Shown: piece after piece, positions 1 to 10,528 of the stretch
How positions within the stretch are numbered: position 1 is the first letter of the stretch
How the letters are laid out: every line of letters starts with the position of its first letter
Assembly: GCA_015956445.1 (NCBI GenBank)
Contig: WIUZ02000004.1
Coordinates: 620,001-684,000 of the forward strand
Source of the DNA: Thelephora terrestris
Lineage: Eukaryota; Basidiomycota; Agaricomycetes; Thelephorales; Thelephoraceae
Length of the DNA stretch: 64,000 nt
Direction: 5' to 3'
The notes under the pieces: model-generated
What the model was told of the DNA's origin: nothing
What the model saw: the letters and a program-made list of their open reading frames with translations, nothing else
Database searches by the model: none
Translations under genes and position numbers: made by a program

Positions 1-1346
1 ACTTCACAGGCTCCACTGGCGAAAGGCTGAGGAAACGCAAAAAGAACAGGGCATCCACTCTCGATCACCCCGCGTTCGACAACCGTGAGTGGCCAACAAC
101 TGCGGGCAAGGGCAAGGCGAGAGCTGCATCACTCGACTATCGCCAAGGGGAGCTCTCGGTCACCGAGGAACACTTCCGTCCTCAGAGGGTGATAACCCGT
201 CGCCGAAGCTCTTCCTCGCCCCATCTCCCCCTTCCCACTGAAGGCCCGTACTTATCTCACCACAATTCCCTGACCACGTCTATTGCGAGTATCACGTCGG
301 CTCCAACGTTGTCAAATCGGACTCCTGTCCCCTCTCACAGGAGAAGTTCTACATCCGTTGTCTACACACCCACTAGGACGAGTTCCCATCGACGAGCTAC
401 ATCAGGAACCTCGAGTCCTGTAAATCCAGTCCACCCTCAAGCGAACTTGATGAGTATCGTAGAAGAGGCGGTCAGGGTTAACCGGGAGTCGAGGATCTCG
501 ATGAACCCGAACAACAGGCTAGAATCGATCAAGGCTCCTCCATCTGTAACTGAAGTGCTGAAACACGAAGCTGAAGTGGTACAGGCAAACACTCAACCCC
601 CTCCTATGCCTCAAATCTCCTCGTCCAGGTCTGCCAAACCGAAAAGCCCACCCCCTCGCAGCCCGGATAGTTCTATGATCAAACAAACTCCACCAATACA
701 GCATAATGTGGACGTTGGGCCCCCAGCTACCAAGAGTGCGATGACCATTGAACCAACTTCACCACCCATGGAACACCCTCTTCCTGTAAAAACGCCACTC
801 AAGTCGGCGTTGCGAAACCCTAGCCGGACCCCCTCTCCCAACCCTTTAACTCTCCGTCCCAACGTATTGTCTCCCCAACCCTCTCGCCGCATTAGCAAGA
901 TATCAGAAAAGCTCGAAGACGATTCCGCTTCTGATTCCTCCTCTTATGAAACTGTCCACGAAGACCCCGATTCTCGTCCGAGTTCACCGCTCGCACCACC
1001 AGTGCCACCAAGAGATCCCATAGTCAACACAGGCGTTGATAGCGACCTTTCCCATGGGACATCGTCCACTGCGATAGGATCTACAGATAACGGCAACTCT
1101 TCACGTCGCAAGAGCGTGAGGATGTCGTTACCTCCCACGTATTCGACGACTCCTCCAGCAAGGGATGACTGGGAAGGGGGGAAGTCGTCATGGTCTCCGC
1201 CTCGCGACAACACCCAAGAAGAGGCTTCATGGAGTCCGAGGAACGGAAACGCTGGCGGGCGAGATCTGTGGGAAGATTCAAGCGACGAAGATAACGAGTA
1301 CAGCACAGCACGGAGACTACTGAGCAAGCTCTCTGGACGACAATAG
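1..1346 (+). CDS. Ser/Pro-rich hypothetical protein, C-terminal part (5' end off window)
   Basis: The frame ending at TAG 1344-1346 is open back to base 3 with no stop and no credible start. The nearest upstream start-like codon is a GTG at 189, which a fungal nuclear gene would not use, so the gene begins left of the window. About 448 residues are visible. They are low in complexity: many Ser, Pro, Thr and Arg, several SPxx and TPxx sites that could be kinase targets, and an acidic Asp/Glu/Ser end followed by a short basic C-terminus (ARRLLSKLSGRQ). There is no transmembrane segment and no folded domain that I recognise. It is probably a largely disordered regulatory or scaffold protein, but its function is unknown. 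Confidence 0.7.
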   Translation, partial: FTGSTGERLRKRKKNRASTLDHPAFDNREWPTTAGKGKARAASLDYRQGELSVTEEHFRPQRVITRRRSSSSPHLPLPTEGPYLSHHNSLTTSIASITSAPTLSNRTPVPSHRRSSTSVVYTPTRTSSHRRATSGTSSPVNPVHPQANLMSIVEEAVRVNRESRISMNPNNRLESIKAPPSVTEVLKHEAEVVQANTQPPPMPQISSSRSAKPKSPPPRSPDSSMIKQTPPIQHNVDVGPPATKSAMTIEPTSPPMEHPLPVKTPLKSALRNPSRTPSPNPLTLRPNVLSPQPSRRISKISEKLEDDSASDSSSYETVHEDPDSRPSSPLAPPVPPRDPIVNTGVDSDLSHGTSSTAIGSTDNGNSSRRKSVRMSLPPTYSTTPPARDDWEGGKSSWSPPRDNTQEEASWSPRNGNAGGRDLWEDSSDEDNEYSTARRLLSKLSGRQ

Positions 1347-1687
1347 ACGTTTGTTGCCTGGGGTTCATTATTTTTATTGCACCCTATCGTTACCCTGCAC
1401 CGCCAACAGCGAGCGATTTTTATAGGTTATTCCGGCTCCGCCCCTTCCTCTTTGTTCTCCTTTCTTGTATGGTATTTTCTCAATCTCTCGTAGCGTACTG
1501 TACATACTTCCAGCACGGCCATCAAGTCCTCAAAAGCGAGGACTCGGCTGATTACGTAATTATCCCTCACAATTGAGGTCACCCTGAGTCCGATCCAGTC
1601 CACCGTTGACCTTCAGCCACCATCGTCTTTGCGGCACGAATCCCTCAATATTTAAACTCACCAAACTCCATTGACACATACTTGAGT
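1347..1687. other. intergenic: 3' flank of the preceding gene and promoter side of SUMO
   Basis: This 341-bp spacer has AT-rich stretches just after the first gene and pyrimidine-rich tracts toward the SUMO start. I see no coding exon or RNA gene in it. Confidence 0.6.
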
Positions 1688-2354
1688 ATGTCCGACACTG
1701 AGCAGCCGAAAGAACAAGTACCAAAGGCGGAGGATAGTGCTTCCGCACCTATCAACATCAAGGTCAGTCTTCCCCTTTGACATGTCAATTCCACGATCTG
1801 ACTGATAAATGCTAACAATTCCTGTTTCAATCTCGCGTTTTTTCCTGCGGCGGCGTCGGATTCGTAGGTTCTGACGTCCTCCGGAGAGGAAGTCTTCTTC
1901 AAAATCAAGAGAAACACGAAGCTATCGAAGCTTCAAGCGGCGTATGCGAACAAAGTCGGAAAAGACGTTGGAACCATTCGGTACGTTCGTAACGACCATC
2001 TTAACCACCAATCGTACACGATTTGCTTCTTGCACGCTTACTGATCGTGTTTTTCTCTGTGTTCCCCCGCCACTTGACCGCGTGCGGATGTATCGTTTGC
2101 AGGTTTTTGTACGATGGAAATAGGATCAACGATGATGACACACCAGCCTCGTTAGATATGGAAGACAATGGTTAGTATTACACTTCCTTCTCCCTTTCTG
2201 CCCCTTGCCGTATATAGCTGACTCGAACCCGTTCGTTGGCGACCCGTGCAGACACGATCGACGTGATGGTAGAACGTCTGTGGTTTCCCCTCCCTGCTCC
2301 GCCCTTTTATCAGTTTTTGACCCTTTGGTTTCAACAGAGGTTGGAGGGTGTTGA
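1688..2354 (+). CDS. SMT3: SUMO (small ubiquitin-like modifier) precursor
   Basis: Five exons give a protein of about 95-100 residues: 1688-1762, 1868-1980, 2103-2170, 2252-2275 and 2338-2354. The N-terminus is a short acidic, disordered tail (MSDTEQPKEQ...). The beta-grasp fold follows, with SUMO signatures VLTSSGEEVFFKIK, FLYDGNRI and DTIDVMVEQVGG. The last intron splits the Gln codon (C|AG), and the protein ends GG-Cys-stop. A Ulp-type protease would remove the single Cys to expose the diglycine used by the E1-E2 conjugation pathway. All introns are GT-AG. The fourth exon is only 24 nucleotides. SUMO is normally single copy in fungi and acts in the nucleus on DNA repair, transcription and chromosome proteins. 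Identification is firm. Confidence 0.95.
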
Positions 2355-2861
2355 TGAAGATACACACCCTATCTTTATGTTGCTCGCCACCCGCCTTGTT
2401 ATCGATGTACCTATGTCTTACCTTTTTATCTTCTCCTTGTCGTCCGTCCAACCTGCAATTACACCCGTAGCTCAAGTGAACACTCAACTGCTGCCCGCCT
2501 GAAGGTATTAATCCAGCTTTTAATGGTGGATCACCTCCTGGCTCGTCGCTCGGATTTCACAACATCAACGGTCACTATCTCAGAGTGATTTTAGAGTTAT
2601 TCTTGGCCAGCCCGGCGCCTGCGGACCTCACCGGTGTCAACTGGGCCTCGGGGGGCTCGATTTTGCCTCCAAAGTTACCGCAGGGCAGCTTAGGGATGAG
2701 ATCTCTCGTTTGGGTTTCTGACCAGGAAACGCCATGTCAAATTTCAGTGAGATAAATAATGTGTAAAGTCCATAAGATCTGTAGTGATCACTTTGCAACG
2801 TAGCACATCCCAAATGCTCCCAGATATTACCAGGCGCAAGTTCTTCCAATAAGGCGCGAAA
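2355..2861. other. intergenic between convergent SUMO and RTA1-like genes
   Basis: The spacer holds the 3' regions of two converging genes. A short open stretch on the plus strand near 2500-2720 has no start, splice support or recognised motif. I call no gene. Confidence 0.55.
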
Positions 2862-3966
2862 TCAAGCATGAAGCACCCCGTTCATCTCCAAGCTTTCCTT
2901 CCTGTGGGGCTCCAAATACTTGGCTGGCCAGAAGGGAACGTACACAGTGATCGCCAAGATGAGAGGCAAGGTATCCATGAGATATAGGAAGACTAGATTT
3001 TCACGGTAAGTTGACGTGTTACGAAAATAAAAGAGTGTTTGTACGTGCTTTCGTGAGTGAGGAGGTAACCGCCATTTCCCTGGGCAAATTCCACGACACG
3101 GTAGATACAACGGATCTGCATAGGAGCTGAGTGCTGGAGATTACGACACCAACGAAGGGAAACGTACGAAGATAAAGGCGGACGAGAAGTATAGCACCCA
3201 AATGAGCGTGATGTAGGACTTGCCCATCGGAGGTGTCCCGGATGATTTGATGCTAAGGTGGCTCTTGATCAATAGGACGCTGAAGAAACTGTAGGAAATG
3301 GCTTGAGCGGCGAGGCCCACGAGGACGATCGTTTGCCCCGTCTTTGCCGTCTTTGCAGAGGTTCGAATGGCGCTTCCGCCAGCCTTTCGAGAGAGGATGT
3401 GTAAATATTCACGGTGGAGCACAGACTAGGCGGAAAAGATCAATGCGAACCTGTAGCAAGAAGGTGAAGACGTCGCTAATGACGAATATCCTTGCGACCT
3501 TCCCGGGATTTATGATCGAGTGCTCTGCGCCAACGTAGGATATGAGGCGGCCGTAGGTAATGTAGTTGAAGGCAAGAAACGTGGCTGGTGCGCAGATGAT
3601 GAAGAGCTCCTCTATGGCAAAGATAGCGACGCTATTCGGGCTGTATTTGAGCAGGAACCGGAGACCAAAGCCTAGCGCTACGACTGAAAAAAAAGGGGAG
3701 GTGGGTTCAATAGATGTCGGGGAATGGTAGGAGAGGTTGCCTCACAGTTTGAACCTATTGGCAGGCATAATCCCCACCATGCCCTCGACCTTATCACCCG
3801 GAATAATAGCGCGGAGGCAACTGTCCCATAGACGACTGCTGCTACAATCGCGAGTGCACTGTTGGGGCGGTACCCTGCGAATTCATCAGTGGCTTGTCCC
3901 CGACGGAGAAGATGATGTCGACGTACCAAAGTCACGTTCGGCAACGGAAGTATTGTTCGATGACAT
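2862..3966 (-). CDS. RTA1-like seven-helix membrane protein
   Basis: Translation of the minus-strand exons gives a short N-terminus (MSSNNTSVAERDF) running into GYRPNSALAIVAAVVYG. Hydrophobic segments follow with the RTA1 hallmarks: EELFIICAPATFLAFNYITYGR, DVFTFLLQ then AGG, GQTIVLVGLAAQ, and RVVEFAQGNGGYLLTHE running into FLYLMDTLPL. The RTA1 family is fungal and has about seven transmembrane helices. Members are linked to resistance to toxic compounds and to lipid movement at the plasma membrane, but the substrate here cannot be told. The start at 3966 makes the first splice (TTT G|GG TAC) keep frame. The last intron (2993-3048) needs a GC donor to keep frame and restore the conserved HE-x-FLY motif. 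Stop TGA is at 2862-2864. Confidence 0.85.
2993..3048 (-). other. GC-AG intron in the RTA1-like gene
   Basis: This 56-base intron begins GCACGT and ends CTAG. No GT donor near the junction keeps the frame. The GC donor joins GAA A|TC TTC, giving HEIFLYLMD, which matches the family spacing between the conserved Glu and Asp. Confidence 0.7.
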
Positions 3967-4799
3967 GATAGTGAAGTAAGGATGGGGGATGATTGTGAGG
4001 ATAGAGGCCGTTGGGATCCCTTCATATACGATTCTGGATCACTGTCGAGCTGCGGTGGGCAATTACAATCCGTGCAAGGCTGGAGACATGTCCGGCCGCT
4101 CGCGTAATCGCCTCCTCACGAATGTGATCCAACGAATTTTTTTTGCCGCCTCGAGGGAGAGGCTGGGAGAGGTCTTCACAGAGGTGGATGGAGGTCGGGC
4201 CATGCGAAATGCAAATGCTTGGCGTCCGCAGCCGATCTTCGGGGCGGCAGGGCGCCTATTTGGCATTCTTGCAAAACCTCATGACGAAGATCATGTGGAA
4301 GATAATTTGAGCCTGGGGCAGTATTTATGCATAGAGTACTGCCACAGTGTTTTGGCTCGATTCTCGACGAATTTACGGCGGCCGACCCTCTGCGCTGCGC
4401 GGCGGGGTTAAACCCTACTTTTTGCTTGGATACACGGGGTGAAAGTTGTGACCACATACCGGAGTCGAGATCCCGGAAATTGCTGCGGAAAGCTGCCTTT
4501 CAATAAAGAAGAACCCAAAACATACGCTTGCGCTCTGATGATACACATCCCTGCTTCATACAACAATCGACTGCTGAGAATGTCCGCTTCAGTAGAAAAT
4601 ACCCAGTGACAGTTCGCACGCCTGGGCCGGCAGCCTTACAGGGACTTACGCATGTTAGTTTGGTACAACGTTCTGGCGGCAGCACGAGTTGGAAGTGGAT
4701 GACGGGACGGGTTGCATATCTGGGAAGTGGAACGGGAGACGCCGAAGTGATCGAGAGGTTGTATCACTCGGCCAACCACGGTGGTGTCACTGGCTGCAT
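3967..4799. other. intergenic, divergent promoter region of RTA1-like and RING genes
   Basis: This 833-bp region separates two divergent starts. Open frames are present on both strands (for example plus 3989-4411) but have no recognisable domain and no good splice context. It probably holds the promoters and 5' UTRs of both flanking genes. Confidence 0.5.
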
Positions 4800-7127
4800 A
4801 TGAAAGGTTCACCTCCCCCAGCCAAGCGCATAAAGCTCGAGTCTCCAGAGCCACCCGACCTGAATGGCGACTTTCTGCAAGAGAAGGAAGAGGAAGAGGA
4901 CGTGGACAACCAATGCAGCATCTGCCTGCAACGACAGACAGACCGTGCGCTGATTCCACACTGTTCGCACGAATTCTGCTTCGAATGTTTGGTAATCTGG
5001 ACGGGTGAGTCCAAATCGAAAACATTCTTCCTGCCTTTCTACTTTCTGAAAGTCACGACATAGATCAGTCTCGTCGATGTCCGCTATGCACCCAGGGGAT
5101 CGGGAAATACCTCATTCATAACATTCGCTCCAGATATGACTACACGAAGTACTTCTTGCCTCCTCTTCGGAGCGACCCGCCTGCCCCTCTGGTCGCGAAC
5201 TCAAGCCTTCCGAGCCAAAGACGTCCAACCAGAAGGGAACGTCGATGGGGTCAGGGAGAGCGCCGGGAACAGGAAGTGCAGGACCAGTTGGAGCGGTCTA
5301 TTGAGAAGCGGAAGTGGGTGTATAGACATCACCTTTACGCAAAAGTACGTGGCGTCTTCCTACCTTGGCCCCCACCGCTGACTGTTGATATCGACAACAG
5401 CACGTCGCGTCAAATATACACACGCGATACAGACCTTTCCCTACGCCAGCTCAGTTTGCGGCTTCTCCCGACTATCTCAGTCGGGCGACATCGTTCCTAC
5501 GGCGCGAGTTGCAAGTATGGCCGAATCTCGACGTTGAAGTCAGTATCACGGATCTTTCGTCGTTTCCATTAACATGCTCTGCTCACTTCATAGAAAGTTC
5601 TTGACGACCTTCACCTTGTCGATTATGAAATCCTTGGATATCCGCTCCGAGTCGGCAGTGAAGCTCCTCTCCGAGTTCCTAGACATGGATCAGCCATACG
5701 TAGAGGGCGAGCCACATCCGTATGCAGAACATTTCGCCCACGGTATGTTTCCTTTCCTCCGTGCTCCCTGGCTGTTGTTTGGCTTTATTGATATTTCTTG
5801 ACCGCACAGAGATGCACTCGTATCTAAGGTCACCTTTTCGTGATTTGTACGTGTACGACAAGATGGTTCAGGTGAGAATTCTTTCAGTTCTCCATTTTGG
5901 GTGTGTTACATACACCATCCTCTGGCTTCCCATTCACCTGATTCTTCCGAATAGTACGAGGAGCCAGAAGACGTTCCGATCCGAACCCGAAGGAACGATA
6001 TGGAAATAAAATCTCGATCCTTGCCGCCTTCACGACACAATAACTCACCTCCTGGAAGAGCCGATGGCGATAAGACTAGCGGAACGTCTCGTGAGAGGAG
6101 GCGAAAGCGCAATCTATCCAGGTCTCGCGATCGTGCGAGGGCTCGAGACCCGAGTGTTTCGCCCCCACCTCCCCGGGTTACAAAAGGGAAGGAAAGGGCG
6201 GTGGACTTGAGTGGGGTCGCGGATGGTCTCAGTCCCGCTGCGAACGGAAGCGGAGGGGAGAGGACGGCCATCGATAAGGGTGCTGTAAACACTCGGGTGC
6301 CGAATGTGGAAAACACGGTCATTGGTGATTCCAAACGTGGAAATAGAGATCGAGCACCGAAAGCACTCACTCTACGTCAATCTGTCCAAGCTCACCTGTC
6401 TCTCCAGAAATCCGAACCACTTAAGGTTAGCCGACTTCTTGATGAACTCGGGAACAACATCTCCGGCCCGAGCCTCCGACACGGTCGTCCCTCTTTGCTC
6501 GAACGGATCTCCGGAATGGAAGAAATCCTCCATAGGCAATCCACCTCCGTTTCCCCTCCACACGTCAACTCCTCCACAAACATAGATCCCATTCATCCTC
6601 TGCCGTCAGCACCACAGCTATCGGCAGGAACCAACGGTAATGCCTGTTCCGCCGAAGGAGGCACAATCGACAACCAAAGCCATAATCCCGTCTCTAACGT
6701 CGATCACGAGAACGATCTCACCGCACCTGCTGACCGCCCCGATCGGACTCCCCGAGTCGATACCGGAGCTGTTTTGCAACGGACTCGCATTAGGCTAGCG
6801 AAAATGAAGAACACGATGGTGGCGGGCATTCCTCCGACGGCACCCACTCCACCTCCCATACCATTGGACCTTCCGACGCCGGTAGAACCAGAGGAAACCA
6901 CCCCTCCTACCCCGGTTGTTGAGAATTTAAGAAACAGACTGTGGGAGAGGCTAGAGAGCGAACGAAAGCGCGCAATCGGCGCCGCATCTGGGGAACTGAG
7001 CGGTGGGCCGGTCGCCGGGAATATCAGCGAGGACTCCCTGCAGGCCGAGCTCAGAGCGCGGAGCCGACTACGCGCGCGATTAGCTGTGACGAAGGGCGAC
7101 AGTCATGTGGACATTTTAGAACCTTAG
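4800..7127 (+). CDS. RING-finger E3 ligase, TOPORS-like
   Basis: Six exons (4800-5004, 5064-5344, 5401-5538, 5598-5742, 5810-5871, 5955-7127) encode about 680 residues. A C3HC4 RING at residues ~40-80 has the ligands CSICL, PHCSHEFCFECL and RRCPLC. The following region matches the conserved block behind the RING of TOPORS: RSRYDYTKYFLPPL, RYRPFPTPAQF, a helical segment with RRELQVWPNL, and HSYLRSPFRDLYVYDKMVQY. The long C-terminal half is disordered and rich in Arg/Ser and Pro. TOPORS proteins are nuclear E3 ligases for ubiquitin and SUMO. I chose the ATG at 4800 (MKGSPPPAKRIKLE, resembling a nuclear localisation signal); an in-frame ATG at 4689 is possible. SUMO itself lies about 2.4 kb upstream. 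Confidence 0.85.
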
Positions 7128-8063
7128 GAACATCAACTCACAGCGTCAATCAATCGAACGTTAGTCGTACGAAAATATTTTGACGGCCGATGCTGTGTGT
7201 GTTGAGAAACAACAGCAGGGGGGACTAATATTTACTCTGTATGATACACGACGAATGATGGTAAGCCACTACACTACCTATGGTACGCCTGTGGGAAATG
7301 AAATCCTAGCAGAAACTGTCCCCACAGGAAAGAAAGTTAAATGTAAAGTACGGTAGGAGGGATATAAAGGAACACATGTAGGTTGATGTAAGGTAGGAAA
7401 AGAAGCGAGGGCACGAGACCGGGGGTATGACCGGGCACGAGGGTAATAGGACCAGTTATAAATGCTAATAGAGAATTATAGGGGTTGAGCGTAACGATAG
7501 GAGGGTGATTCGGGAGCAAGCGACAGTCGACGGAACAACGAGCGAAATGGCGAGATACGGCAAAGCAAGGGAAGCAAAGAAGGAGCGTAGGTAGGCTAGA
7601 GTGAACAACAAGTGCATTATAAAGTGATGGGAACCGGGATCCGAACAGACACGCCAATTCCATATAGACGTTACCTGTTTGGGGATCCCGGGGTCCTGGA
7701 AGGTACCGAATGAGAGCGAGATGTAGCAGGATTGGTAATGTCGGTGGTATCAGGGGACTCCCGTGCGTGAGCGGCCAGTGAGCGTGATTGATGCGGGCCC
7801 GCACGGGTGTCAACTGGGAGCGGAAAGAAAAAACGATGAGGGTAGATGCAGTGATGGTGAGAAGTTTCATGAAGGAGCGTGAATCTGAAGTCGAAAACAA
7901 GAGGGTAGGATTAGAGCGAAGCAAATGAGATCCGCGGTGGATGTGACCCAAGGATATTATCGGGCATGAAAAGAGTGTCGGATGATATATGTGTTGCGGA
8001 AATAGTGTGTGGGGATTATTCGATAGTGGGTAAGAGGAAAAGGTTTATCCGTGGTCCCGAGTA
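7128..8063. other. intergenic between convergent RING and homeodomain genes
   Basis: This 936-bp stretch holds the 3' regions of both genes. A minus-strand open frame runs to 7337. Its first real ATG (7870) opens with a hydrophobic, signal-peptide-like segment (MKLLTITASTLIVFSF), but the rest has no recognised domain. I leave it uncalled. Confidence 0.45.
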
Positions 8064-9693
8064 CTACGGATCGTTCAGCGGTGGGTCATCCGAGTATCTT
8101 CGACCCGTACTTGTACGAGGATGTGAGGAACGAGGGAGGGAAGGGAGGGAATTGTTCCGCGACGATCGAATTGGATCAAACCGCGCCGTCGTCGACCGAC
8201 TTTGGACTCTACCACCCGCATGCGATTCCTGCTGTCTGGGCGTGCGCTCAGGTTCAGGGCTCCGGGAAAGCTCAAAGGCGGTAAGGAGACCGTCGGATGA
8301 CAACCGGCGTGAGTTGGGCGAGGTCGTGTAATTCGGCCCACGCCATGCGCTGGTGATTGGTAATCTAATCTCTGGTTGCCATTGTGGCTGCGGCTCCAGT
8401 GTGAAGGGTGGGGGGAATGTGGCGGCGGTGGGTGATGTCGGAGGCAAGCCAGGCAATGATCGACGGAATGATGGAACGTCTCGGAGAGACGGCAGTCCTG
8501 GTGGCGGGTGATCAGAAGGGGGAGACGGTACTCCCGACTGGACCAAAGGGGGTAAATCCAGGGAGCCCTCTTGTGGCGGTGGATCTCTTCCTTGAGGCGG
8601 ATCGAGGCGTGGATAACGGACTTCGTTCGTCAACGGTAATCGGTGTGTGGGACTAAGTGACAAACGGGAAAGCCCTTGCCTAGGCGACGCTGCGCGTCTT
8701 GTATGGGGATCCGAAGGGCCACCAGTTTCCAAGGAGGATACCAAAGTGGAAGATTGTGCGTCAGGCCGAAGAGGAGTGTGAAGCGAAGATGACCAATGAG
8801 GGTCGCGCAAGGTTCCCACACTTGTGGGCTGTGGTTCCGTCGAATGAGCGGGTGATGAATAAGAAGGGAAGGGTCCAAACTGGGGAGGACGATCGAGCTT
8901 CTGTGGTGCAGCGTTCTGCCCTTGCGGACGTCTTGCTTTCTGACGCTGGTTCTGTTACGGGAAGATGTTAGCAAGGGTGAGAGGACCATATGACGGGGGA
9001 AAAGGTGCGTGCCTGAAACCAGATCTAAACTCGAAATGTGAATTTGGGGTATTTACGAAAGAACAATTAAAACTTACCTGCACTTTCCGGGCACTTAACC
9101 CGATTTGACGGCCTACCTCTTCTCTCATAGCGGTAGTGGGAAAACGCGACTAATGAACGTGTCGATCAGAAGAGGGTGTTAATTGGAATAGGTAAGTTGA
9201 TGGCAAGAGGACGGACCTGGGCCAAGAGGGCATGGAGGACGGCAGATTGGTGGGGTGTCGTCAGAGTCCTCGTACGCTTCTTCTTCTGTGGGGGATCCTG
9301 TGACTGGAGCTGGCCGGGGAGTTGAGCTGAGGTATGGCCGCTGTCCATCTCAGTGTCGGCTGCGTCACCCTGGGATGAGCTAGAGGGACTGTGCATCCTG
9401 CGATCTTGATTTGGCTCGGATGGACGGCGTTGGGGGGAAGCAGAAGTCGAGGGGGACGACGGGGCATGCGGAGTGCCCCCTTCAGCTTGTTGTTGTGTCG
9501 GTTGACTGGTTGAGGAGGGGGAGGTGGGGGGTTGGAAGGAGGTGGTGGCGGCAGAAGGATCGACGGAGGGTGTACCTCGAGAATTAGGAGTGCGTTCGAG
9601 TCGTGAGGTGTAAGGTAGGGAGGAGGAAGTATTAGGGAAGATCGGCGCGGGAGGAGAATGGGAGTCGCGAGTTGGGCTCGTTGGCGACATCAA
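8064..9693 (-). CDS. homeodomain transcription factor
   Basis: Four coding exons are joined: 9693-9217, 9149-9078, a 12-base exon 9024-9013, and 8951-8064. Together they encode about 550 residues. The N-terminal ~140 residues are Ser/Pro/Thr-rich. The homeodomain starts at KKKRTRTLTTPHQSAVLHAL and continues with SRFPTTAMREEVG, GLSARKVQ, IWFQ and NQRQKARR. The third helix therefore has the W-F-Q-N core but Gln at the position that is often Arg (NQRQ). The C-terminal region is long, disordered and rich in Pro and Arg. Homeodomain proteins of this kind regulate mushroom development and mating pathways, but this one is not a clear A-mating-type HD1 or HD2 partner: no second homeodomain gene or MIP gene is beside it. 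Confidence 0.88.
8952..9012 (-). other. GC-AG intron after the homeodomain micro-exon
   Basis: This 61-base intron begins GCACGC right after TTTCAG and ends TAACAG. Using it joins IWFQ to NQRQKARR without a gap. I find no GT donor that keeps the homeodomain intact. Confidence 0.75.
9013..9024 (-). other. 12-nucleotide micro-exon encoding IWFQ
   Basis: The exon ATC TGG TTT CAG lies between an acceptor (TTTAG) and a GC donor. It supplies the four residues at the centre of homeodomain helix 3, which contact DNA and hydrophobic core. Without it the homeodomain would read ...KVQ|NQRQ... and lose its invariant Trp and Phe. Confidence 0.8.
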
Positions 9694-10528
9694 AGGACGC
9701 CGGAAGGACGGCGATGGGAAAATAGAGAGAGCGAGGGGGGAGGGAAACGCGACGGACGCTCAGACGGAGGACATAAATCTGAGGCCCACACCGTGTGGTG
9801 GTGGAACGGAAGAAACGGTGCCCGAGGTTAAAAAAGACGGGTGGGCAGCATAAGCTGTTTCACAATTTGACTAGGGGGAAACGACGGATTATGAGAGCGC
9901 TAGACCGTGGCAACGAACCGTTCCTGCCTGTTTCATCAGATCCATTGGCGAGGGCGATGACATAGCTGATCGTTTAAGCATCCTGGCCGTAGCATCAAGG
10001 CATTTTCGGAAATTGATCTGATATGACATTAGCGACGGACGGCGAGTACTGAGCTTTGTCGACGGACGATGATTGAGTGAGAGATGTGCGAACTTGGCAA
10101 CCGTTGCAGCACCATTTCATTATCCTACGGCCGCGATCATCGTCGTCCCTGTTTGAGCTCGGCCCTCTCTCTTGGTGAGTTTCAACGGGCGCAGCCTTTA
10201 GAACAAGTTCGGTCGGCTTCCGAGCCTCGGATAACCTCAAGGGGATAATTGTTCGTACATAATGAACTATAATGAAGCGCTACTCTCGGATCACTGCCAT
10301 TGCTGTCTCTCGGATATCCCGCCCGCCTCCGAACAAGCTATCCCCAAACGTCGACGAGCACGAAGATGAGAATTCTCGCCACGTGCGCGCAATAGAAAAG
10401 CACTCTCACACCAAACAGCGTTTTTACGTTCTGAGCTCCCTTGCAATTGATCGGTCCGACCGTTCCATTCTTTCCCATATTCCCCCATCCAGAGAGAACA
10501 CCGGCGTCTCCCTTTCCTGCTTTCCGCA
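9694..10528. promoter_or_regulatory. divergent promoter region of homeodomain and bromodomain genes
   Basis: This 835-bp spacer lies between two divergent starts (9693 minus, 10529 plus). It has purine-rich and GC-rich stretches but no recognised exon. Short open frames on both strands have no motif support. Confidence 0.5.

Noticed and set aside
189-1346. A complete gene starting with the GTG at 189
   Set aside because: The frame is open to the window edge and fungal nuclear genes do not start at GTG; the gene is 5'-truncated.
3989-4411. A 140-residue plus-strand frame between the RTA1-like and RING genes
   Set aside because: No domain, no splice support, and it lies in a divergent promoter region.
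7337-7951. A 204-codon minus-strand gene
   Set aside because: The frame starts at a TTG. Only the shorter part from 7870 has an ATG, and it has no recognisable domain; it is kept as a low-interest observation.
8064-9693. An A-mating-type HD gene
   Set aside because: There is no divergent HD1/HD2 pair and no MIP gene beside it; the homeodomain is a canonical 60-residue type, so it is more likely a developmental regulator.
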